Assembly: GCA_051654865.1 (NCBI GenBank)
Contig: JBOFYV010000068.1
Coordinates: 1 to 64,000 of the forward strand
Direction: 5' to 3'
Length of the DNA: 64,000 nucleotides
From: JBOFOR01 sp051654865
Lineage (GTDB): Bacteria > Bacillota > Clostridia > Peptostreptococcales > Peptostreptococcaceae
Below, piece after piece: positions 25,002-33,962 of this stretch. Position 1 is the stretch's first letter. Every line of letters begins with the position of its first letter. The notes beneath the pieces are model-generated. The model searched no databases and had not been told where the DNA came from. It saw only the letters and a program-made list of their open reading frames with translations. Made by a program: the position numbers and the translations under genes.

Positions 25002-25031
25002 GGTTAAATTTAAATATTTAACCTTTTTTTT
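25002..25031 (+). terminator. Terminator after spoIVA
   Basis: GGTTAAAT and ATTTAACC pair around a short loop and run into ten T residues. Confidence 0.85.
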
Positions 25032-25239
25032 ATTGTGAGTAAATATATTATAGAAAAAAAGGTAAATTGATTAAATTATAAAGAAAATTCAGAAAAGTTA
25101 AAAAATAAAAGGAATAATATGGTAAAATAAAGAATAAATATAAGTAAGATATTATTTTTTATGATGGTTAATATAATCATAGAGAGCAACAACTCACAAC
25201 CATATTTAACCGGAATTTATTTTTTTTAGGGGGTATTTT

Positions 25240-26730
25240 ATGGAAGCGATTGTTACAGCGGTAAACAATGTCATTTGGAGTAATTGGCTCGTCTATTTAT
25301 GTCTAGGAGCAGGAATTTATTTTTCATGTAGAACAAAATTTTCTCAAGTAAGGCACATCAAAGAAATGGTAACATTACTATTCAAAGGTGAAAAATCTAA
25401 AGAAGGTATATCATCATTTCAAGCACTATGTACAGCGTTAGCAGGACGTATAGGAACAGGAAATATAGCAGGGGTTGCAACAGCTATAGCTATGGGTGGT
25501 CCAGGAGCATTATTTTGGATGTGGGCAATAGCATTTTTAGGTGCTGGATCTGCATTTGCAGAGTCTGCTTTAGGTCAAATATATAAAGAAGAACATGATG
25601 GTCAATACCGTGGTGGACCAGCGTATTATATTGAAAAAGGTTTTGGCAATACAACATTTTCTAAATGGTATGGTATTTTATTTGCAGTAGTTACAGTTAT
25701 AGCAGTAGGTGTATTGCTGCCAGGAGTTCAATCAAACTCTATAGCAACAGCAGTGAATAATGCGTTCAACATAAATTCATGGATAGTAGCAGGTGTTTTA
25801 GTTGTTTTACTAGCACTTATAATATTTGGTGGTATAAAAAGAATTGGTCAAGCTGCTGAATTAATAGTACCTATAATGGGTGGTATATATATACTAATGT
25901 CAGTGGTTATAATAGTTGTTAATATAAGTCATGTACCAGATATATTAGCTTTAATATTTAAATCAGCATTTGGTGGAGAAGCAGCGTTTGCTGGAATAAT
26001 AGGATCTACAATAGCATGGGGAGTAAAACGTGGAGTTTACTCAAATGAAGCAGGTCAAGGTACAGGACCACAAGCTGCATCAGCAGCAGAAGTTTCTCAT
26101 CCAGCTAAGCAAGGTTTAGTTCAAGCATTTTCAGTATATGTAGATACATTGTTTGTATGTTCAGCTACAGGATTTATGATATTAATGACTGGAAGCTATA
26201 ATGTAATGGGTGCAGATGGTGGATTTATAGTTGAAAATCTACCAGGAGCAGAAATAGGTCCTGTCTATACTCAAACAGCAGTAGATACATTACTTCCAGG
26301 TAGTGGATTTGGTGCAGCATTTGTTGCTATAGCATTATTTTTCTTTGCATTCACAACAATAATGGCATATTACTATATAGCTGAAGTTAATATTACTTAT
26401 ATAGCTAAGAAGATAACGGGAGGAAGTAGTAGTAAGCTAGCAATAATAGGACTAAGATTTATTTTATTAGTAATGGTAGCATTTGGATGTGTCAAGACTG
26501 CAGATCTTGCATGGGCAATGGGAGATATAGGTGTTGGAGCTATGGCGTGGCTAAATATAATAGCTATACTTGGTTTGTCTAATGTTGCTATGAAGTGTTT
26601 TAGTGATTATGATAAACAATTAAAAGCAGGAGTTCCTAGAGAACAAATTAATTTTGATCCTGAAAAATTAGGAATAAAGAATGCTGATTTCTGGGTAGAA
26701 AGAAATAAAAAACTGGCGAAGAAAGCTTAA
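25240..26730 (+). CDS. AgcS-family amino acid (alanine/glycine):cation symporter, copy 1
   Basis: Sodium:alanine symporter family (PF01235) importing alanine or glycine with Na+ or H+. The family signature CTALAGRIGTGNIAGVATAI begins near residue 67, followed by GGPGALFWMW and about ten further helices; GVKRGVYSNEAGQGTGPQAA near residue 265 is the second conserved loop. Length 496 aa is normal. It is the most divergent of three tandem copies and has a different upstream region from the other two. SD TAGGGGGT precedes ATG; a terminator follows. Confidence 0.93.
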   Translation: MEAIVTAVNNVIWSNWLVYLCLGAGIYFSCRTKFSQVRHIKEMVTLLFKGEKSKEGISSFQALCTALAGRIGTGNIAGVATAIAMGGPGALFWMWAIAFLGAGSAFAESALGQIYKEEHDGQYRGGPAYYIEKGFGNTTFSKWYGILFAVVTVIAVGVLLPGVQSNSIATAVNNAFNINSWIVAGVLVVLLALIIFGGIKRIGQAAELIVPIMGGIYILMSVVIIVVNISHVPDILALIFKSAFGGEAAFAGIIGSTIAWGVKRGVYSNEAGQGTGPQAASAAEVSHPAKQGLVQAFSVYVDTLFVCSATGFMILMTGSYNVMGADGGFIVENLPGAEIGPVYTQTAVDTLLPGSGFGAAFVAIALFFFAFTTIMAYYYIAEVNITYIAKKITGGSSSKLAIIGLRFILLVMVAFGCVKTADLAWAMGDIGVGAMAWLNIIAILGLSNVAMKCFSDYDKQLKAGVPREQINFDPEKLGIKNADFWVERNKKLAKKA

Positions 26731-26753
26731 AATAGAATTATTAAATGAATGAT

Positions 26754-26788
26754 AAATGCCTTAAAGTTATTTTAATTTAAGGCATTTT
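26754..26788 (+). terminator. Terminator after agcS copy 1
   Basis: AAATGCCTTAAA and TTTAAGGCATTT form a 12-bp perfect stem with a 10-nt loop; T residues follow. Confidence 0.85.
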
Positions 26789-26985
26789 ATTCGTATATGA
26801 TTAAATAGGTGTAAACTACAAGAACAACAAAATTTTACATATTAATTATAGCTTAATAATATTGTTAAATATTAAAATAGTTGTAAGTTTATAATCAAAT
26901 ATGCCAACTATTGTTATGTCTTGAGTAAGTGCATTATATATGCGATTTGATAGATTAAAATACATTAAAATTGTGTAAAAACATC
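26789..26985. other. AT-rich non-coding stretch upstream of agcS copy 2
   Basis: No open reading frame of note and no recognisable riboswitch. It leads into the repeat array and promoter of agcS copy 2. Confidence 0.5.
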
Positions 26986-27050
26986 TTAACTAACTCTTAA
27001 TTGACTTAACATACTGTTAACCCACATTAGACCCTTAACATTAATATAAT
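26986..27050 (+). promoter_or_regulatory. TTAAC-type site array and -10 of agcS copy 2
   Basis: Direct sites TTAACT (26986), TTAATT (26997), TTAACA (27006) and TTAACC (27017) are spaced 11, 9 and 11 bp. A fifth TTAACA is at 27035. TATAAT follows at 27045-27050; the -35 position holds a poor hexamer. The spacing is the same as upstream of agcS copy 3, which argues for a shared regulator. Confidence 0.6.
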
Positions 27051-27124
27051 TAAGTAAAAGGAATAATATTAAATGCGTCATATCTTAACTCAATTAAAAA
27101 AATAAAATAATAAGGAGGTATTTT

Positions 27125-28618
27125 ATGGAGTCAATTGTTAATGCGATTAATGGTATCATATGGAGTAACTGGCTGATAGGTTTATGTTTAGGAGCTGGAA
27201 TTTATTTTTCACTTAGAACTAGATTTTTACAAGTTAGACATGTAAAAGAAATGGTAGTGCTACTTGTAAAGGGTGAAAAGTCAGAACAAGGAATATCATC
27301 ATTCCAAGCATTATGTACAGCATTAGCTGGACGTATAGGAACTGGTAACATAGCAGGTGTTGCAACAGCAATAGCTATGGGTGGTCCAGGAGCATTATTT
27401 TGGATGTGGGCAATAGCATTTTTAGGTGCAGGTTCTGCCTTTGTAGAATCAACATTAGCTCAAATTTATAAAGAAGTAGACGACGGTCAATACCGTGGAG
27501 GTCCTGCTTATTATATAGAAAAGTGTATGGGAGCTAAATTTAAATGGTATGCTGTTACTTTTGCAGTAGCTACAGTTTTAGCAACAGGTCTTTTCTTACC
27601 GGGAGTTCAAGCTAACTCTATAGCAATAGGAATTGAAAATGCATTTGGAACTAGTACTTGGATATCAGGAATAGGAATAGTTTTATTATTAGGATTAATA
27701 ATATTTGGTGGAATAAAGAGAATAAGTTCATCTGCAGAATTAATAGTTCCTTTTATGGGAGCTGCATATATATTAATGGCATTAGTTATAATTGCAGTTA
27801 ACATTGAGAAGTTACCAGAAGTATTAAGATTAATATTCTCATCAGCATTTGGTCAGGAAGCAGCATTTGGAGGAATATTAGGTTCTACAATAGCATGGGG
27901 AGTAAAACGTGGAGTTTACTCAAATGAGGCAGGTCAAGGTACAGGGCCACAAGCAGCAGCAGCGGCAGAGGTTTCTCATCCAGCTAAACAAGGTTTTGTT
28001 CAAGCATTTTCAGTATATGTAGATACATTATTTGTTTGTTCAGCTACAGGATTTATGATATTAATGACTGGAAGCTACAACACATTAGCAGCAGATGGAA
28101 GCTTTATAGTTCAAAATCTACCAGGTGTAGAATATGGTCCAGCGTTTACTCAAATAGCAGTAGATACTATAATGCCTGGATTTGGAGCAGCATTTGTTGC
28201 AGTAGCATTATTCTTCTTTGCATTTACAACATTAATGGCATATTATTATATAGCAGAAGTAAATTTAGCTTATTTATACCAAAAAGTATTTAAAGGAAAA
28301 GAATCAACTAAGAAATATGCTCTTTTAACTTTAAAAATAGTACTATTAGCAGCTACATTCTATGGATGTATAAAAACTGCAACATTAGCTTGGGCACTAG
28401 GTGATATAGGTGTAGGTATGATGGCATGGTTAAACATAATAGCTATATTAATAATAGCAAAACCTGCTTTAGTAGCACTAAAAGATTACGAAGCTCAAAA
28501 GAAAGATGGTATAGCAAGAGAAAATATTCATTTTAATCCTGTTAAATTAGGTATAAAAAATGCTGATTTCTGGGAAGAAAGAACTAGAGAAAGAGAAAAA
28601 GCAGAAACAAAACAGTAG
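27125..28618 (+). CDS. AgcS-family amino acid:cation symporter, copy 2
   Basis: Closest relative of copy 3: they share long identical stretches such as IYKEVDDGQYRGGPAYYIEK and SYNTLAADGSFIVQNLPGVE. All AgcS signatures are intact (CTALAGRIGTGNIAGVATAI, GVKRGVYSNEAGQGTGP). The C-terminus is basic and cytosolic. SD AAGGAGGT precedes ATG. It is transcribed from a promoter with a repeat array and ends in its own terminator, so each copy is an independent unit. Confidence 0.93.
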   Translation: MESIVNAINGIIWSNWLIGLCLGAGIYFSLRTRFLQVRHVKEMVVLLVKGEKSEQGISSFQALCTALAGRIGTGNIAGVATAIAMGGPGALFWMWAIAFLGAGSAFVESTLAQIYKEVDDGQYRGGPAYYIEKCMGAKFKWYAVTFAVATVLATGLFLPGVQANSIAIGIENAFGTSTWISGIGIVLLLGLIIFGGIKRISSSAELIVPFMGAAYILMALVIIAVNIEKLPEVLRLIFSSAFGQEAAFGGILGSTIAWGVKRGVYSNEAGQGTGPQAAAAAEVSHPAKQGFVQAFSVYVDTLFVCSATGFMILMTGSYNTLAADGSFIVQNLPGVEYGPAFTQIAVDTIMPGFGAAFVAVALFFFAFTTLMAYYYIAEVNLAYLYQKVFKGKESTKKYALLTLKIVLLAATFYGCIKTATLAWALGDIGVGMMAWLNIIAILIIAKPALVALKDYEAQKKDGIARENIHFNPVKLGIKNADFWEERTREREKAETKQ

Positions 28619-28639
28619 TATTAAAATACTGATTTATGG

Positions 28640-28669
28640 GAAAGGAGCTAAAAGGCTCCTTTCTTTTAT
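28640..28669 (+). terminator. Terminator after agcS copy 2
   Basis: GAAAGGAGC and GCTCCTTTC form a 9-bp perfect stem around TAAAAG, then TTTTATTT. Confidence 0.88.
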
Positions 28670-28798
28670 TTAAAATAATATATTAAGTTAAATTATAATT
28701 TGCGTATAAAATAATTAAAAAAATAAAATAATTATGCAAATTAAATTATTTTATATATAAAAAAATTAAAAATAAAATAGTAAATTTACATATAAAAC

Positions 28799-28863
28799 TT
28801 AACATATTATTTACAAAATTAACTATCTGTTAACTACTTAAAAAGTATCTAACAAAGTATAAT
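28799..28863 (+). promoter_or_regulatory. TTAAC-type site array and -10 of agcS copy 3
   Basis: Sites TTAACA (28799), TTTACA (28810), TTAACT (28819) and TTAACT (28830) are spaced 11, 9 and 11 bp, and TATAAT is at 28858-28863, 28 bp from the last site. Every one of these distances equals the copy 2 promoter. The intervening bases differ, so the spacing looks selected. Confidence 0.6.
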
Positions 28864-28922
28864 ATATTTAACAATCAACTTAGGAAATTAAGTTAGATGA
28901 CAAAGGTATTGGGGGAATGGTT

Positions 28923-30395
28923 ATGGAAATGGTTGTTACAAAAATAAACGAGATTATATGGAGTAATTGGTTAATATGTTTATGCTTAGGAGCGGGGATT
29001 TATTTTTCATTTAGAACAAGATTCTTACAAATAAGACATATAAAAGAAATGGTTGCGTTATTAGTAAAGGGGGAAAAATCGGAGCAAGGAATATCATCGT
29101 TTCAAGCATTATGTACTGCATTAGCAGGTCGTATAGGAACAGGTAATATAGCAGGAGTTGCAACAGCGATAGCAATGGGAGGACCTGGTGCATTATTCTG
29201 GATGTGGTTGATAGCATTTTTAGGAGCGGGATCAGCATTTGTAGAGTCTACACTAGCTCAAATATACAAAGAAGTAGATGATGGCCAATATAGAGGTGGA
29301 CCAGCATACTACATAGAAAAATGTATGGGATTAAAATGGTATGCGGTAGCATTCGCAGGTGCTACTTTACTAGCAACAGGATTTTTCTTACCAGGGGTTC
29401 AAGCAAACTCTATAGTAGTAGGTATGAATAATGCGTTTGGAATAGAGCCATGGATATCAGGATTAGGAATTATAGTATTATTAGCGTTAATAATATTTGG
29501 AGGAATAAAAAGAATAAGTTCTGCAGCGGAGTTAATAGTACCTTTTATGGGAGCTGCGTACATAATAATGGCCTTAGTAATAATATTTGTTAATATAGAA
29601 AAATTACCAGAAGTATTAAGATTAATATTCTCATCAGCGTTTGGAAAAGAAGCTGCATTTGGAGGAATAATAGGATCTACAATAGCATGGGGAGTTAAAC
29701 GTGGAGTATATTCAAATGAAGCAGGTCAAGGATCTGGTCCACAAGCTGCAGCAGCTGCTGAAGTTTCTCATCCAGCAAAACAAGGTTTTGTACAAGCATT
29801 CTCAGTATATGTAGATACATTATTTGTATGTTCTGCAACTGGATTTATGATACTAATGACAGGTAGTTATAACACATTAGCAGCAGATGGAAGCTTTATA
29901 GTTCAAAACTTACCAGGGGTAGAATATGGACCAGCATTTACACAAATAGCAGTAGATACTATAATACCTGGATTTGGATCTCAATTTGTAGCTATAGCGT
30001 TATTCTTCTTTGCATTTACAACATTAATGGCATATTACTATATAGCAGAAGTAAATCTAGCATATTTATATAGAAAAATATTCAAAGGAAAAGAAGAAAC
30101 TAAAAAATATGCAATATTAGGATTAAAGATAGTTTTATTAATATCTGCATTCTATGGATGTATAAAAACAGCAACAGTAGCATGGGCTATGGGAGATATC
30201 GGGGTAGGAATGATGGCATGGTTAAATATTATAGCAATATTAATTATAGGCAAGCCTGCTTTAATAGCTCTAAAGGATTATGAAGCTCAACAAAAAGCTG
30301 GAATAAAAAGAGAAAATATTTATTTTGACCCTGCTAAATTAGGAATAAAAAATGCTGATTTCTGGGAAAAGAAGATAAAAGAAAAAGCTCAATAA
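28923..30395 (+). CDS. AgcS-family amino acid:cation symporter, copy 3
   Basis: Third tandem alanine/glycine symporter, 490 aa from this start, nearly the same as copy 2 in the transport core (CTALAGRIGTGNIAGVATAI; GVKRGVYSNEAGQGSGP). ATG at 28923 is preferred because the SD GGGGG is 7 nt upstream; the ATG at 28917 is only one base after it. It is followed by a strong terminator. Expression of copies 2 and 3 may be tied to one regulator. Confidence 0.93.
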   Translation: MEMVVTKINEIIWSNWLICLCLGAGIYFSFRTRFLQIRHIKEMVALLVKGEKSEQGISSFQALCTALAGRIGTGNIAGVATAIAMGGPGALFWMWLIAFLGAGSAFVESTLAQIYKEVDDGQYRGGPAYYIEKCMGLKWYAVAFAGATLLATGFFLPGVQANSIVVGMNNAFGIEPWISGLGIIVLLALIIFGGIKRISSAAELIVPFMGAAYIIMALVIIFVNIEKLPEVLRLIFSSAFGKEAAFGGIIGSTIAWGVKRGVYSNEAGQGSGPQAAAAAEVSHPAKQGFVQAFSVYVDTLFVCSATGFMILMTGSYNTLAADGSFIVQNLPGVEYGPAFTQIAVDTIIPGFGSQFVAIALFFFAFTTLMAYYYIAEVNLAYLYRKIFKGKEETKKYAILGLKIVLLISAFYGCIKTATVAWAMGDIGVGMMAWLNIIAILIIGKPALIALKDYEAQQKAGIKRENIYFDPAKLGIKNADFWEKKIKEKAQ

Positions 30396-30413
30396 AAATA
30401 GTGAATAATTTTT

Positions 30414-30447
30414 AAAAAAGGTTACTTTTAAATAGGTAACCTTTTTT
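30414..30447 (+). terminator. Terminator after agcS copy 3
   Basis: AAAAAAGGTTAC and GTAACCTTTTTT form the stem around a 10-nt loop. Confidence 0.9.
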
Positions 30448-30542
30448 GCTTTTAACATAAGTAATAAAAGGATATTAATATGATTTGAAGAAGTATTATA
30501 GTGAGCTAAAACTTGAAATTTAAACAAAGAGGAGGTTAAAGC

Positions 30543-31619
30543 TTGAGGAAAATAAAATATTCAAATGTAGTTATTATAGGAATATTTATTTATATATTAT
30601 TTCAAATAGCAACAATGATAATTGGAAAAAATACTTCTACAATAGTGCTAGAACATGAGACACTTGAAGAAAAAATAAATATAAAAGGTGTGTTTATTAG
30701 AGATGAGTATTTAGTAAAGGCAGAACAGGATGGAAATGTAGAAATAAAAATTGAAAATGGAGAAAAAGTAAAAAATAATCAAGTTATTGCATCTATATAT
30801 AAAGATGGAAATTCATCTATTGAAAATAACAAAGAAATAGAAGTATTAAATCAAGAAATCCAAAAACTAGAAAATGAAAAAGATAATATAATTACAAAAA
30901 CTCAATTAAAGACTAAAAAAGAGCAGAAAAAAATATTAGAAAATCAAAATAAAAAAAATACAACGAATGTGAGTTCACAGTCATCGGGTATAGTTTCTTA
31001 TGAGTATGATGGGAATGAAGAATTTTATAATTTAGATATCTTAGACAATCTAACGAAGAATGATATTGAAAACACACAAAATGAATATAAAAGTATAAGT
31101 GATAATTCAAACAAAGTAAAAGAAGGACAACCGATAGCGAGGGTTATAAATGGATACTCAACGTATATAGGTGTATGTGTAGATAAAGACACCACAAAAC
31201 ACTTTGAAGTAGACCAAAACATAAAAATAAAATTAAATACAGAATTAATAAATGCAAAGGTAGATAGAATATATAAAAATAATAGTGAAAATATAATCAT
31301 ATTAAAAATAACTAATCAAAATGTAGAAATATACGATACAAGAGTAAAAGAATTTGATATAATATATAAGCAAATAGAAGGAATAAGAATACCTAAAGAG
31401 TGCATAAAGATAGTAGATAAAAAGAAAGGTGTTTATGTTGTTAATCAGCAAACTACTAAACCTGAATTTGTTGAACTAAAGGGTATCGAGTATGAAAATA
31501 AGGATTATGTTTTTATAGATTATTACAAAAACGATAAAGAAGGAATTAAAACTGTTGATTTATATGATGAGATTATTTCAAAACCTAATAGCATAAATAA
31601 AAATGTAAAAATGAAGTAG
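30543..31619 (+). CDS. HlyD-like membrane-anchored protein at the head of the ylm cluster
   Basis: A 358-aa protein with one N-terminal membrane helix (about residues 9-30), a biotinyl/lipoyl-like half-motif (VKAEQDGNVEIKIENGEKVKNNQVIASIYKDG), a long coiled coil (about 95-150) and a second half-barrel (NKVKEGQPIARVINGYSTYIG). This is the plan of HlyD/MFP adaptors, which link inner-membrane exporters to outer partners. No exporter gene is adjacent, and yggS begins 9 bp downstream, so it may have a cell-envelope role instead. The start is TTG after SD GAGGAGG. Confidence 0.7.
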   Translation: MRKIKYSNVVIIGIFIYILFQIATMIIGKNTSTIVLEHETLEEKINIKGVFIRDEYLVKAEQDGNVEIKIENGEKVKNNQVIASIYKDGNSSIENNKEIEVLNQEIQKLENEKDNIITKTQLKTKKEQKKILENQNKKNTTNVSSQSSGIVSYEYDGNEEFYNLDILDNLTKNDIENTQNEYKSISDNSNKVKEGQPIARVINGYSTYIGVCVDKDTTKHFEVDQNIKIKLNTELINAKVDRIYKNNSENIIILKITNQNVEIYDTRVKEFDIIYKQIEGIRIPKECIKIVDKKKGVYVVNQQTTKPEFVELKGIEYENKDYVFIDYYKNDKEGIKTVDLYDEIISKPNSINKNVKMK

Positions 31620-31628
31620 GTGAATTAG

Positions 31629-32330
31629 ATGGAAAATATAAAAAGTAATTTAGAATATATAAGAAGTAATATAAAAGAGTATGCAAACAGCGTAAATAGA
31701 AATGAAAATGAAGTGACATTATTAGCTGTAACAAAAACTGTAGATGTTGATGCAGTACTTTGTGCCATTGAAAATGGAGTAACTGATGTAGGTGAAAATA
31801 AACCTCAGGAGTTAGCTAGAAAGTATGAAGTAATAGGTGATAAAGTAAAATGGCACTTAATAGGTAGTTTACAAACAAACAAAGTAAAATATATAATAGA
31901 TAAGGTTCATATGATACACTCATTAGATAGAGAGGTGTTATGTGAAGAGATTCAAAAGAGAGCAGAGAAAATTGATAGAACGATAAATTGTTTGGTTCAA
32001 GTTAATATATCTAAAGAAGAAAGCAAACATGGATTAGACAAGGATGATGTTATAGAGTTTATAACTAAAGTATCTAAAGAATATAAAAATATCAAAATAA
32101 AAGGATTAATGACAATGGCTCCTTTTACTGCTAACGAAGGTACTATTAGAAACGTTTTTAAAGATCTTAAAGAGTTATCAACTAGTATTGATAACTTAAA
32201 TATACACAATGTTTCAATGGAATACTTATCAATGGGAATGAGTAATGACTATAAAATGGCAATAGAGGAAGGGTCTAATATAGTTAGAATAGGAACTTCA
32301 ATTTTTGGTGAAAGAAATTATGACAAATAA
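31629..32330 (+). CDS. yggS: YggS/PLPBP, pyridoxal-phosphate homeostasis protein
   Basis: A PLP-binding TIM-barrel protein of the alanine-racemase N-terminal fold without racemase activity; it buffers PLP in the cell. The PLP-lysine lies in TLLAVTKTVDV (near residue 35). GVTDVGENKPQELARKYE, WHLIGSLQTNKVKYI, LVQVNISKEESKHGL and SMGMSNDYKMAIEEGSNIVRIG are family hallmarks. It is the first ylm gene (YlmE) ahead of sepF, as in Bacillus and Clostridium. Confidence 0.96.
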   Translation: MENIKSNLEYIRSNIKEYANSVNRNENEVTLLAVTKTVDVDAVLCAIENGVTDVGENKPQELARKYEVIGDKVKWHLIGSLQTNKVKYIIDKVHMIHSLDREVLCEEIQKRAEKIDRTINCLVQVNISKEESKHGLDKDDVIEFITKVSKEYKNIKIKGLMTMAPFTANEGTIRNVFKDLKELSTSIDNLNIHNVSMEYLSMGMSNDYKMAIEEGSNIVRIGTSIFGERNYDK

Positions 32331-32378
32331 TTAGAAAAAGCACAATAATAAGAATAAATATTAAGGAGGAAGTTAATA

Positions 32379-32849
32379 ATGGGAGATGGAATATTATCTA
32401 AAATAAAAGGAATAAAAGAATGGATTACAGAAGAAGAAGAAGTAGAAGATGGATATGAAGAAGTAGAAGAAGTAGAAGATATGTATGAAGAAGCAGAAGA
32501 TCAATACTCGTCAATATCTAGTTCAAAAACTGCTAAAATTGTAAATCTACATACTTCAAGTCAAATGAAGGTTGTTATAGTAGAGCCTAAAAAATATGAT
32601 GAGGTTACTACAATAGCAGATCACCTTAAGCAAAAAAGAGCTGTTATAGTTAATTTAGAGGGGATGAATGATCAAGCTACTCGTAATTCTATATTCCAAT
32701 TTATGAATGGAGCAGTATATGTACTAGATGGAGATATACAAAAAGTATCAAAGGCGATATTTATATTAGCTCCAAACAATGTAAATATAGATGCAAGCTT
32801 AAAAAAAGAGCTAGAGAGTAAAACACTTTTCCCTTGGCAAAATAAATAA
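32379..32849 (+). CDS. sepF: SepF, FtsZ-tethering cell division protein
   Basis: SepF binds the membrane by an N-terminal amphipathic helix (GILSKIKGIKEWI here) and bundles FtsZ through its C-terminal domain (about residues 55-140, KIVNLHTSSQMKVVIVEPKKYDE and KRAVIVNLEGMNDQATRNSI). A very acidic Glu-rich linker (about 20-45) joins the two. Since no ftsA is seen beside ftsZ in this window, SepF may be the main FtsZ tether. SD AAGGAGG precedes ATG. Confidence 0.96.
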   Translation: MGDGILSKIKGIKEWITEEEEVEDGYEEVEEVEDMYEEAEDQYSSISSSKTAKIVNLHTSSQMKVVIVEPKKYDEVTTIADHLKQKRAVIVNLEGMNDQATRNSIFQFMNGAVYVLDGDIQKVSKAIFILAPNNVNIDASLKKELESKTLFPWQNK

Positions 32850-32870
32850 AACTTAAGAGGGGGTACATAT

Positions 32871-33131
32871 ATGTATATTGTAGGAAGAGCTTTAAGTTAC
32901 TTGTTTAATATATTATCATGGGTAATAGTTGTAAAAGCATTGTTAACATGGTTCCCGAATGGAGGAGGCCAATTATACAATGTATTATCTACAATAACAG
33001 AACCAATAGAAGCGCCAATAAGATCTGTTATGAGAAAGTATACAAATGGACCAATAGATTTTACTCCAATGGTAGCATTATTAGTATTAATGTTACTAGA
33101 AAGAGTTGCACTAATGATTTCATTTATGTAA
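32871..33131 (+). CDS. YggT family membrane protein
   Basis: An 86-aa protein with two membrane helices (about 5-25 and 64-84) and the conserved PIEAPIRSVMRKYTNGPIDF loop. YggT proteins lie between sepF and ylmH in Firmicutes and may take part in division or osmotic responses; function is not settled. SD AGAGGGGG precedes ATG; ylmH starts 13 bp downstream. Confidence 0.9.
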   Translation: MYIVGRALSYLFNILSWVIVVKALLTWFPNGGGQLYNVLSTITEPIEAPIRSVMRKYTNGPIDFTPMVALLVLMLLERVALMISFM

Positions 33132-33144
33132 AAGGTGAGATTTA

Positions 33145-33930
33145 ATGGACAAAATAAAATTGACTAATCATATAAAAGATATTGAACTAAAAAATAAAAT
33201 GTTCAAAGTTATAGATAAGGCAAATAGTTGTATCAAAAACTACGATGTTAAACAAACTGAATTCCTAAATCCTTATGAAGTAAAAAATGCAATAGCTATA
33301 TTAAACTCAGACGGTGATATTAAATACAGCGTTGATGGGGGCTATGAAAATGCAGAGAGAAGTTCTATATTTATATATCCATATTATATGGAATATGAGC
33401 AAATAGAAAATACTCTTAGATTTATTCAAATAGAAGGAAATTTTAAATTTAAGAGTATCTCCCATAAGGATTACCTTGGCGCTCTAATGAATCTAGGTAT
33501 AAAAAGAGAAACTATAGGAGATATAATAATTCACGAAAATTTTTGTCAAGTAGTAGTAAGTAATGAAATTTGTGATTTTATTATTATGAACTTGACTAAA
33601 GTTTCAAGAAATAATGTATCAGTTAGAGAAATTTCAAAATCTGATATTATACAAAGTTCTCAAAACTACAAAGAAGTTGCTTTCACTGTATCGTCAGATA
33701 GATTAGACTGTATAATAAGTGGGCTATATAATATATCTAGACAAGATAGTGCTAAATATATAAATGGAGAACGAGTATATGTGAATTATGAAAAAATAAC
33801 CTCAACATCAAAAGAAATAAAAGATGAATCTTTAATTTCAGTAAGAGGCAAAGGTCGTGCAATAGTAATTAAAATTGGAGAAATTACTAAGAAAGGCAGA
33901 TTGAAAGTACAAGCGAAATTAATAATATAA
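33145..33930 (+). CDS. ylmH: YlmH family S4-domain RNA-binding protein
   Basis: YlmH/RqcP-type proteins have an N-terminal NYN-like/ferredoxin-like region and a C-terminal S4 RNA-binding domain (about residues 182-245: SDRLDCIISGLYNISRQDSA, SVRGKGRAIVIKIGE). Members bind the 50S subunit in ribosome quality control or rescue. The RqcH partner gene is elsewhere in this window (51762, - strand). Length 261 aa is standard. It lies between yggT and divIVA as in Bacillus. Confidence 0.9.
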   Translation: MDKIKLTNHIKDIELKNKMFKVIDKANSCIKNYDVKQTEFLNPYEVKNAIAILNSDGDIKYSVDGGYENAERSSIFIYPYYMEYEQIENTLRFIQIEGNFKFKSISHKDYLGALMNLGIKRETIGDIIIHENFCQVVVSNEICDFIIMNLTKVSRNNVSVREISKSDIIQSSQNYKEVAFTVSSDRLDCIISGLYNISRQDSAKYINGERVYVNYEKITSTSKEIKDESLISVRGKGRAIVIKIGEITKKGRLKVQAKLII

Positions 33931-33962
33931 TAAAATTAATAATATAATGAGGGGGCATAATG

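Noticed and set aside
25160..25239. Glycine riboswitch ahead of agcS copy 1
   Set aside because: Some Firmicute agcS genes have one, but no glycine-aptamer core is visible; only an imperfect GGTTAATAT/ATATTTAACC repeat.
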